A stretch of 12,430 nucleotides of DNA, taken from Betaproteobacteria bacterium. Lineage in GTDB: Bacteria; Pseudomonadota; Gammaproteobacteria; Burkholderiales; Burkholderiaceae_C. Both the position numbers and the translations under genes were made by a program. Positions 7,701-12,430 of the stretch are shown here, one piece after another. Where the stretch lies: assembly GCA_009922295.1 (NCBI GenBank), contig RFWA01000041.1:1-12430 (forward strand), in the 5' to 3' direction. The notes beneath the pieces are model-generated. The model saw only the letters and a list, made by a program, of their open reading frames with translations. It was not told the DNA's origin and ran no database searches. Every line of letters begins with the position of its first letter. Position 1 is the first letter of the stretch.

Positions 7701-8196
7701 CAGCCGAAAAAATCTGCTCGCTCTGATGTGCCAGCGTTGAGGACTGCGCACCATGGTCATCGCCGGCGACCACGAGTACACCCCCATGGCGCGAACTGCC
7801 GGCTGAGTTGCCGTGTTTGAGCACGTCGGCACTGCGGTCCACGCCCGGGCCCTTGCCATACCAGATGCTGAACACACCATCGACCGTCGGTCCCGGGAAC
7901 AGATGAGATTGCTGACTGCCCCAGACCGATGTGGCTGCCAAATCCTCGTTGAGCCCGGGTTGGAAGTGGATGTTGTTCTCTAGGAGCAGCGACTGTGCGC
8001 GCCACAGGGCTCGGTCGTAGCCGCCCAGAGGGGAACCCCGGTAACCGGAGATGAAGCCCCCCGTCTTCAGACCAGCGGCACGGTCACGGGCTTGCTGCAT
8101 GAGTGGCAGGCGGACCAAAGCCTGTGTACCTGACAAGTAGACCCGGCCGCTCAGGCGCGTGTACTTGTCGTCCAATGTGACTGCCACCGGTTCCAT
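4741..8196 (-). CDS. fused indolepyruvate/2-oxoacid ferredoxin oxidoreductase (IorA-IorB type)
   Basis: 1151 residues from the ATG at 8196, chosen because GGAG lies 9 nt upstream and because family members begin just before the DDKYT..GRVYLSGTQALVRLP stretch seen at residues 9-30. The frame stays open further upstream to 8361, but those residues look non-coding. Domains in order: pyrimidine-binding part with SGYRGSPLGG (50-59); thiamine diphosphate part with FCSGCPH (431-437) and GDGTYQHSG..N (from 497); an Fe-S region with CEGCGDC (635-641) and further Cys647, 668, 674, 679; a pyruvate-ferredoxin-oxidoreductase gamma-like domain with VTGVGGTGVLTLG (723-735); and a C-terminal domain of DUF6537 type (about 940-1145). 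It oxidatively decarboxylates aryl- or other 2-oxoacids with CoA to acyl-CoA, CO2 and reduced ferredoxin in the cytoplasm. All expected motifs are present, so it should be active. Substrate choice among indolepyruvate, phenylpyruvate and branched oxoacids cannot be decided. It is divergent from psuK. Confidence 0.93.
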   Translation of the reverse strand: MEPVAVTLDDKYTRLSGRVYLSGTQALVRLPLMQQARDRAAGLKTGGFISGYRGSPLGGYDRALWRAQSLLLENNIHFQPGLNEDLAATSVWGSQQSHLFPGPTVDGVFSIWYGKGPGVDRSADVLKHGNSAGSSRHGGVLVVAGDDHGAQSSTLAHQSEQIFSAAMIPVLNPATVQDYLDYGLYGFALSRFSGCWVGFKAITETVESSASVDVGLDRLNLVEPDFDGPVDGLSIRWPDAPLDQERRLHGPKMRAVAAFTRANPIDQTVLTSTQPRLGIVATGKAYLDVRQALERLGIDQDRAEALGVCLYKVGMTWPLEADGALKFARDLKEVLVVEEKRALIEDQLVRILYHAQTAHRPRVVGKTDERGRPLLPSEGEITPMMVARVIVARLDALGDAATGLRQHLVQAEAQAQSVGSCGLTTQRTPFFCSGCPHNTSTQLPEGSRGLAGIGCHGMVQMLPKRNTITITQMGGEGATWIGLAPFTSQRHVFQNLGDGTYQHSGLLAIRAAAAAGVNITYKILYNAAVAMTGGQAIEGGPSVVDITRQVRAEGAKKVVVVTDDPDKYPSDVGFAPDVGIYHRKDLDRVQRELREIPGLTVLVYDQGCAAEKRRTRKQVSDAMSKRHVVINAAVCEGCGDCSRASNCMSVVPVETEFGRKRMIDQSGCNKDFSCVEGFCPSFVTLSGATPRRLERDGATSHDPAAGLPLPVPLALERPYGILVTGVGGTGVLTLGALLGMAAHLEGRGCSVLDFTGMAQKNGAVTSHIRIARQPSELNAVRLAQGDADVVLACDALVAAGEAVLLRCNPGVTRVVVNRHLQPTAAFVADNNVDLQSEQIEQAIESVCGADRVAYVRATALATALAGDAIAANLLMLGFAFQRGLLPVGLASIERAIELNAVAVEANKKIFAWGRLAAHDPAQLASLSGTSVPDQVPAAMTLVQLMARHEQELEAYQNRAYAARYRALLDRVAAREQAIAPGSDALTGAVARNLFKLMAYKDEYEVARLFANGRFMDKLKREFEGDIRLEFHLAIPLITDMFGAKGKPLKRSYGGWMLRAFGLLSYGKSLRGTPLDPFGYSEERRFERALLADYVSQVEALLNGLSPDTLNLAVKLAMVPERIRGFGHIKRQAALEAKTMSDELLTAFRAAA

Positions 8197-8205
8197 CAGC
8201 CCGTA

Positions 8206-8209
8206 CTCC
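8206..8209 (-). promoter_or_regulatory. ribosome binding site that sets the oxidoreductase start
   Basis: GGAG on the minus strand, 9 nt before the ATG at 8196. The nearby ATGs at 8211 and 8223 have no such site, so 8196 is preferred. Confidence 0.6.
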
Positions 8210-8256
8210 ATTGATGAATGCATGTGTGCGGGCTGGCCCGCTGAAGGTGAGATCTC

Positions 8257-8272
8257 TGCGCTGATCAGCGCA
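8257..8272. promoter_or_regulatory. perfect 16-bp palindrome, candidate operator
   Basis: TGCGCTGATCAGCGCA equals its own reverse complement over all 16 bases. It lies between the divergent psuK and oxidoreductase genes, 61 bp upstream of the oxidoreductase ATG. Perfect dyads of this length in a divergent region usually bind a dimeric regulator; as RNA it could also form a hairpin in the oxidoreductase leader. A weaker dyad, CGGGC-TG-GCCCG, lies at 8229-8240. The regulator is not in the window. Confidence 0.55.
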
Positions 8273-8280
8273 CCCAGTCC

Positions 8281-8310
8281 AGTATCGCATCCCGACCAAG
8301 ATGCGATACT
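8281..8310. promoter_or_regulatory. perfect 10-10-10 inverted repeat, candidate operator or leader hairpin
   Basis: The arms AGTATCGCAT (8281-8290) and ATGCGATACT (8301-8310) are exact reverse complements around a 10-nt spacer. The arm centres are 20 bp apart, about two helical turns. The repeat ends 3 bp before a candidate psuK -35 box, and its centre is 31 bp from the centre of the 16-bp palindrome. An upstream activator site for psuKG or a repressor site for the oxidoreductase are both plausible. In a minus-strand transcript it could form a 10-bp stem with a 10-nt loop. Confidence 0.6.
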
Positions 8311-8313
8311 CAG

Positions 8314-8343
8314 TTGAGCCCTACGGAGGCGCTCACAGCTAAT
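8314..8343 (+). promoter_or_regulatory. possible sigma70 promoter for psuK
   Basis: TTGAGC (8314-8319) and GCTAAT (8338-8343) are separated by 18 bp, and each matches the consensus at four of six bases. The leader would be about 17 nt. This is a moderate match, as expected for a promoter that needs an activator bound at the adjacent inverted repeat. The assignment is tentative. Confidence 0.3.
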
Positions 8344-8366
8344 CGATCGTTCACCTGACAAAAAAG

Positions 8367-9365
8367 ATGCCTGTCATTTCCGGTTTGAATCCTGGAGCCC
8401 TTGCGTCCGCGACCCGGCGCGTGGCCGTGGTGGGTGCTGCAAACATGGACATTCTGGTGCACACCTCGATGGGTTTGGCCCCATCGGACTCGAACCCCGG
8501 CAGCATACTTTGTGCACCCGGCGGGGTGGGGCGCAACGTGGCTGAGAACCTGGCGCGGCTTGGCCTGGCGTCACAACTGTTCAGCGTGGTCGGCGACGAT
8601 GTGTTTGGGCAAGCCCTGCTGGCTGCCACGCAACAAGCTGGTGTGAACGTGTCAGCTGTCAGCGTCTGGCCCGGGTCCAGCAGCGCAAGCTACCTGGCAT
8701 GGCATGGGTCCGACGGCGACATGCTCGCTGCTGTGAATGACATGGGCTTGCTGAACAAGCTAACGCCGGAAGTACTGCAAGAAAAACTCAGCGAATTAAA
8801 GCAAGCGCAGATCATGGTGCTGGACTGCAATCTGACGCTACCAACCCTGGCCTGGCTGCTTCAGTCCCCGAACATCCCGATCTTTGTGGATGCGGTGTCG
8901 GTTGTCAAATGTGAAAAGGTGCGGCCCTGGTTGTCCAGATTGCAACTTCTCAAGGTCAACCAGCGCGAAGCGTCTGTGCTGAGCGGCATGCAAGTCGAGA
9001 CCACTGACCAGGCCCGCCTTGCTGCGTCGATGCTGCACCGGGCGGGCGTCAAGCAGGTGGTGGTAAGCCTCGGTGGTGATGGTGTCGCCTGGTGCGATGC
9101 CGACGGACAAACTGGACACCGCCCGGCGCACAAAGTAGCTGTCGTTAACACGTCCGGGGCGGGCGATGCCTTGTTGGCGGGCCTGGTCCTGTGCTGCTCC
9201 GAAGGACTACCCCTGCCACAAGCCGTGCAGGGCGCCATGGCTTGTGCGGAAATCACCTTGGCTAGCCCGCATGCCAACTCGCCTCATCTCTCGGTGACGG
9301 CATTACGGGCCCATCTGGGCGACGCAGGCTGGCCAGGTGGTGATTGGCAGCCCAATCAACCATGA
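8367..9365 (+). CDS. psuK: PfkB-family carbohydrate kinase, pseudouridine kinase
   Basis: 332 residues, normal for ribokinase-like sugar kinases. VGAANMDI (22-29) forms the N-terminal strand and sugar-contact loop. PGGVGRNVAENLARLG (51-66) is the first PfkB signature in the form typical of pseudouridine kinases. KVNQREASVLSG (196-207) and NTSGAGDALLAG (261-272) follow, the latter being the second signature with the catalytic base Asp267. The assignment to pseudouridine, rather than ribose or adenosine, rests on the ATGA-overlapping psuG gene downstream. The reaction is pseudouridine + ATP to pseudouridine 5'-phosphate in the cytoplasm. The ATG at 8367 is the first start after an in-frame TAA at 8340. 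It lacks a Shine-Dalgarno sequence; a GGAGG at 8325-8329 is too distant to serve it. No pseudouridine transporter gene accompanies the pair within the window. Confidence 0.88.
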   Translation: MPVISGLNPGALASATRRVAVVGAANMDILVHTSMGLAPSDSNPGSILCAPGGVGRNVAENLARLGLASQLFSVVGDDVFGQALLAATQQAGVNVSAVSVWPGSSSASYLAWHGSDGDMLAAVNDMGLLNKLTPEVLQEKLSELKQAQIMVLDCNLTLPTLAWLLQSPNIPIFVDAVSVVKCEKVRPWLSRLQLLKVNQREASVLSGMQVETTDQARLAASMLHRAGVKQVVVSLGGDGVAWCDADGQTGHRPAHKVAVVNTSGAGDALLAGLVLCCSEGLPLPQAVQGAMACAEITLASPHANSPHLSVTALRAHLGDAGWPGGDWQPNQP

Positions 9366-10306
9366 CACCTCAACTGATGAAGTACCTTGATATCGCCCCT
9401 GAAGTTCGCCTAGCCCTTCAGCAGGGGCAGCCTGTGGTGGCCCTGGAGTCCACCATCATTTCTCATGGGATGCCTTATCCGCAAAACGTGGCCACGGCAT
9501 TGCGGGTTGAAGCAGAGGTCCGCAGCAGCGGTGCCCTGCCGGCCACCATCGCTGTGATTGATGGCCGCTTGACTGCCGGTCTCAATGTTGCGCAAATAGA
9601 GGCACTGGGCCGTGCCGGACCTACCGTGGCAAAAGTCAGCCGCCGTGATCTGCCCTTTATCGTGGCTACCAACCAAACTGGTGCGACCACGGTGGCCGCC
9701 ACCATGATCATTGCGTCGACGGCTGGTATCCGTGTATTTGCCACTGGGGGTATCGGCGGCGTTCATCGTGGTGCAGCTCAAACCTTTGACATTTCTGCCG
9801 ATCTGCAGGAACTGGCGCGCACCCCGGTGGCGGTGGTGTGTGCGGGCGCTAAGTCCATTCTGGACTTGGGATTGACCCTGGAGTACCTGGAAACCCATGG
9901 TGTGCCCGTGGTAGGTTACCGGACCGCGCAATTACCCGCTTTTTTTACCCAGGACAGCGGTTTTTCTGTGGATTACCGGCTGGATGACGCCAGCGAGATC
10001 GCCCGCTTGTTGCAGATTAAATGGGCTATGGGCCTCGGCGGTGGGGTGGTGATTGCCAACCCGATCCCGGCGGCACATGCCATGCCTCGTGCCGTGATTG
10101 ATGCCGCCATTGAACAGGCGCTGTCTGATGCCCAGGCGCAGGGCATCTCGGGCAAGCAGACAACGCCGTTTTTGCTGGAGCGGGTCAACGCGCTCACTGG
10201 TGGCAACAGCCTGGCGGCCAACATCGAACTGGTGCTTAACAATGCTCGCCTGGCCTCGGCGGTTGCTGTGGCGTTGGCAGGGTTAGACACCATATCTACT
10301 GACTGA
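9362..10306 (+). CDS. psuG: pseudouridine-5'-phosphate glycosidase
   Basis: 314 residues, against 312 in E. coli PsuG. The ATG at 9362 overlaps the psuK stop (ATGA), indicating translational coupling; an in-frame TTG at 9344 is disregarded. Recognised motifs are VALESTIISHGMPYP (Glu29), VAKVSRRDLP (Lys91), FATGGIGGVHRG (126-137), DISADLQEL (Asp147) and CAGAKSILDLG (Lys164). These four residues sit at a constant offset of two from Glu31, Lys93, Asp149 and Lys166 of the E. coli enzyme as I remember it, where the last lysine forms the ring-opened sugar adduct. It reversibly cleaves the C-C glycosidic bond of pseudouridine 5'-phosphate, giving uracil and ribose 5-phosphate. All expected active-site residues are present, so I expect an active enzyme. 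Confidence 0.95.
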   Translation: MTPQLMKYLDIAPEVRLALQQGQPVVALESTIISHGMPYPQNVATALRVEAEVRSSGALPATIAVIDGRLTAGLNVAQIEALGRAGPTVAKVSRRDLPFIVATNQTGATTVAATMIIASTAGIRVFATGGIGGVHRGAAQTFDISADLQELARTPVAVVCAGAKSILDLGLTLEYLETHGVPVVGYRTAQLPAFFTQDSGFSVDYRLDDASEIARLLQIKWAMGLGGGVVIANPIPAAHAMPRAVIDAAIEQALSDAQAQGISGKQTTPFLLERVNALTGGNSLAANIELVLNNARLASAVAVALAGLDTISTD

Positions 10307-10339
10307 CCGCTTGTTAATTTGGGCTGGCAGAATCAGACC

Positions 10340-10876
10340 ATGCCAAACTTTGCCGCCAACCTGTCCTTCCTGTACCAAGAGCTGCCCTTCATGGCGCGTT
10401 TTGCCGCTGCGGCGCGGGATGGCTTTCGGGCGGTGGACCTGGACAACTTGCGTTGGGCCGCTGCTGCGGCAGCGCCTTACGGTGTGGCACTGCTGATCGA
10501 GCCGATCAACTTGCGCGACATACCGGGCTATTTTTTGAACCGGCAGGACCATGCCCATGAGTTACTGCAAATCGTCGGCGCACCCAACCTCAAGGTGCAG
10601 ATGGACCTGTACCACTGCCAGATTGTCGAAGGTGATGTCAGCATGAAGCTGCGCCAGTACCTCTCCACAGGCCGCGTCGGCCATATCCAGATCGCCAGCG
10701 TGCCAGCCCGCCACGAACCCGACGAGGGCGAGCTCAATTACCCGCACCTGTTTGCTTTGCTGGATGAGCTGGGCTATGACGGCTGGGTGGGCTGCGAGTA
10801 CCGACCCCGACTGGGGGCAGTGCCCGGTGCTACGTCGGCCGGGCTGGGTTGGATGACGCCTTGGGTCAGGCCTTGA
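10340..10876 (+). CDS. hydroxypyruvate isomerase-like TIM barrel protein with large in-frame internal deletion
   Basis: 178 residues from the ATG at 10340, whereas intact hydroxypyruvate isomerases have about 258-260. The N-terminus [17 protein letters not shown] and residues 35-178 (LDNLRWAA onward) both match the family well. The segment that should lie between them is missing, with the junction near residues 32-35 (about 10433-10444). The metal and catalytic residues remain: Glu54 (LLIEPIN), Asp89 (QMDLYH), Gln117 (HIQIAS) and Glu153 (GCEYRP). They are shifted 86-88 positions from E. coli Hyi residues 142, 177, 203 and 240 as I recall them. Loss of roughly 88 codons removes several barrel strands and helices, so the product is probably misfolded or inactive. 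It is the last gene after psuG (33-bp gap), and its end overlaps the convergent binding-protein gene by 11 bp. An intact member would interconvert hydroxypyruvate and tartronate semialdehyde, but many relatives act on other sugars. Confidence 0.8.
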   Translation: MPNFAANLSFLYQELPFMARFAAAARDGFRAVDLDNLRWAAAAAAPYGVALLIEPINLRDIPGYFLNRQDHAHELLQIVGAPNLKVQMDLYHCQIVEGDVSMKLRQYLSTGRVGHIQIASVPARHEPDEGELNYPHLFALLDELGYDGWVGCEYRPRLGAVPGATSAGLGWMTPWVRP

Positions 10877-12430
10877 TCGTTGACGCGGTGATGCCATCCA
10901 CCAGGCCCCAGATACCGTCTGGCCGGTCGACCACCTTGTTCTGGTACCCAATGCCGAAGGACTGTTCAAAGATGAAAGCCACAGGGCAGTCGTCCACCAC
11001 GATCTTCTGCATTTCCTTGTAAGCGGCCTTGCGTTTGGCCACATCCATTTCCTTGCCCGCAGCGGCCAGCAGTTCATCAACCTTGGGATTGACGTAACTC
11101 TGTGTGTTGGACCAGATCACGCCCGGCTTGATGTTCGAGCTCAGCCAGGTGCGGTGTACGCCAATCACCGGATCACCCCAGTTCCATACCGCATCCGCAT
11201 GCATCTCATGCTGCAGCGAGGCAATACGACGAGCCCAGGTCGGGAAATCTGGCGAGGTCTTGACGACCATCTCGATACCAACCTTGGCCAGCGCCACCTT
11301 GAGGTACTCCTGGAAGATCGTGGACTCCGGGGTACCCGGCAGGAATTCGTAGTCGATGCTGATGCGCACCCCGTTCGGGCCGGGCTTCAGGCCTGCGGCA
11401 TCAAGCAGTTGGACTGACTTTTGCAGATTGAAATCGTACTTCTCGACATCCGGGTTGTAGAAGGGGCTGCCTGAGGTGATTGGGCCGGTGGAGCGTGCAT
11501 GAACGCCGGCAAGCAGCGTCTCAAGAAGGTACTTCTTGTCGATGGCATAGGCGATCGCCTGTCGCACCCGCTTGTCGGCCAGTTTGGGGCTCTTGGTATT
11601 GAACGCCAGCCAGGTCAGCGGGCCAATCGCCGGCGCCGCCTGTTTGACCAGGGTCGCGCTAGACATCTTGGCGGCGCGCGCCTGCTGACCCGGATCGGTC
11701 AGCTCAGAGTGCACGTCGATCTCGCCTCGCTCGAAAGCCAGCATCATGCTGGATTGGTCCTTGAATTCGCGCACGATGACGCGGTCTAGTTTGGGCTGGC
11801 CCTTAAAAAAGAACTTGTCGAAACGCTCCATGATGATGTGCTCGCCAGGCTTGAACTCCACCAGCTTGAACGGGCCGGAGCCCACCGGCATGGCGTTGCG
11901 CGGATGAATCTTGACATCGGTGCCATCACCATAGATATGTTTGGGAATGATGGGCGTCAGCGAGGTGGACATGGCCAGCAGCAGAGCTGGGTGCGGCTCG
12001 GACAGACGCACAACGGCAGTGTGCGGGTCGTTGATGGTGACTGCATTGACTGGACCGTACATGGTGCGGAACGGGTGGTTGTCGCGAATCGTTTCGATAG
12101 AGAACTTCACATCCTCGGCGGTAACGGGTTTGCCATCATGGAAGACGGCGTCCTTGCGCAGATACAAAGTAACGCTGCGATTGTCGGACGACAGGTCCCA
12201 GCGTTCGGCCAGGTAGGGCCGCGGCTTCCAGTTCTTGTCCATCAGGATAGGCGACGCGAACAATTGCGCTGCCGGCATCATGGTGGCGATGCCGCTTTGC
12301 ACTGCTGAGTTGAGATGGCGCGGACGTTGTGTGGTACCGATCACCAGCACGCCGCCTTTGGCGGCCTGAGCTGCGGCCTGCAGTGGAATGCCAAAAATGC
12401 TGCCGGCGGATAAGGCAGCACCGGCTTTGA
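10866..12430 (-). CDS. ABC transporter periplasmic substrate-binding protein, family 5 (peptide/nickel type), 5' end outside window
   Basis: 520 residues are visible and the frame stays open to the right edge, so the true start lies outside. The first visible residues, [20 protein letters not shown], are the hydrophobic core and end of a signal peptide, probably Tat type, with cleavage near AQA just before [45 protein letters not shown] is the classic family 5 signature. Later stretches such as [10 protein letters not shown] and [18 protein letters not shown] are equally typical. The protein should be a periplasmic receptor for a dipeptide/oligopeptide-type importer; related proteins bind peptides, nickel complexes, glutathione or opines, and the ligand is not readable here. 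A GTG at 12350 is an internal valine and not a start. The permease genes do not follow downstream (the hyi-like gene is convergent), so they would lie to the right. Confidence 0.92.
   Translation of the reverse strand, partial: KAGAALSAGSIFGIPLQAAAQAAKGGVLVIGTTQRPRHLNSAVQSGIATMMPAAQLFASPILMDKNWKPRPYLAERWDLSSDNRSVTLYLRKDAVFHDGKPVTAEDVKFSIETIRDNHPFRTMYGPVNAVTINDPHTAVVRLSEPHPALLLAMSTSLTPIIPKHIYGDGTDVKIHPRNAMPVGSGPFKLVEFKPGEHIIMERFDKFFFKGQPKLDRVIVREFKDQSSMMLAFERGEIDVHSELTDPGQQARAAKMSSATLVKQAAPAIGPLTWLAFNTKSPKLADKRVRQAIAYAIDKKYLLETLLAGVHARSTGPITSGSPFYNPDVEKYDFNLQKSVQLLDAAGLKPGPNGVRISIDYEFLPGTPESTIFQEYLKVALAKVGIEMVVKTSPDFPTWARRIASLQHEMHADAVWNWGDPVIGVHRTWLSSNIKPGVIWSNTQSYVNPKVDELLAAAGKEMDVAKRKAAYKEMQKIVVDDCPVAFIFEQSFGIGYQNKVVDRPDGIWGLVDGITASTIKA

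Noticed and set aside
8197..8361. N-terminal extension of the oxidoreductase by 55 residues from an upstream start
   Set aside because: The added residues do not resemble the family N-terminus. GGAG before the ATG at 8196 gives a better start, and the extension would place the dyad elements inside a coding region.
9344..9361. TTG start at 9344 for psuG
   Set aside because: The ATG at 9362 overlaps the psuK stop in the classic ATGA form and gives the expected length of 314 residues.
12348..12350. GTG as start of the family 5 binding protein
   Set aside because: The frame continues to the window edge through a clear signal-peptide core, so the GTG encodes an internal valine at the start of the mature protein.
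1..12430. Search for mobile elements, CRISPR repeats, tRNA genes, toxin-antitoxin pairs or defence genes
   Set aside because: No transposase or integrase motifs, no regularly spaced repeats, no cloverleaf-like sequence and no short paired genes were seen. All substantial coding stretches are explained by metabolism and transport genes.

Overview
The window looks like chromosomal DNA of a betaproteobacterium, most likely Burkholderiales (Comamonadaceae-like). The reasons are moderately high GC coding DNA, Tat-type signals on solute-binding proteins, a one-piece (IorA+IorB fused) indolepyruvate ferredoxin oxidoreductase, and a very compact layout. This placement is inference from composition and protein style, not from a marker gene. 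I see no tRNA, rRNA, insertion sequence, phage gene or CRISPR array.

Layout from left to right. (1) Positions 1-1669, minus strand: an isopenicillin N synthase-type 2-oxoglutarate/Fe(II) oxygenase, followed by a PotD/Fe3+-type periplasmic binding protein that runs off the left edge. The binding-protein gene has what looks like its own good sigma70 promoter inside the 3' end of the oxygenase gene. (2) Positions 1774-4744, plus strand: an enoyl-CoA hydratase/isomerase, then a fused NDP-forming acyl-CoA synthetase (acetate-CoA ligase family). (3) Positions 8196-4741, minus strand: the 1151-residue fused indolepyruvate/2-oxoacid ferredoxin oxidoreductase. Its stop codon overlaps the synthetase stop tail to tail. 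(4) Positions 8367-10876, plus strand: a PfkB-type pseudouridine kinase (psuK), pseudouridine-5'-phosphate glycosidase (psuG, ATGA overlap with psuK) and a hydroxypyruvate isomerase-like gene that has lost about 88 internal codons in frame. (5) Positions 12430-10866, minus strand: a family 5 (peptide/nickel type) periplasmic binding protein, cut by the right edge.

How the genes may work together. psuK and psuG form the standard pseudouridine salvage pair: phosphorylation, then C-C glycosidic cleavage to uracil and ribose 5-phosphate. The oxidoreductase makes acyl-CoA and reduced ferredoxin from 2-oxoacids. The NDP-forming synthetase can convert acyl-CoA to acid plus ATP, and a hydratase is coupled to it. 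Together these resemble the archaeal 2-oxoacid-to-ATP route, here as neighbouring operons. The two flanking binding proteins would supply substrates.

The most notable non-coding signal is the 170-bp divergent region between psuK and the oxidoreductase. It holds a perfect 16-bp palindrome and a perfect 10-10-10 inverted repeat whose centres lie 31 bp (about three helical turns) apart. The most notable coding oddity is the internally deleted hydroxypyruvate isomerase. I found no clear evidence of a wholly new defence or mobile system; this reads as accessory catabolic DNA.
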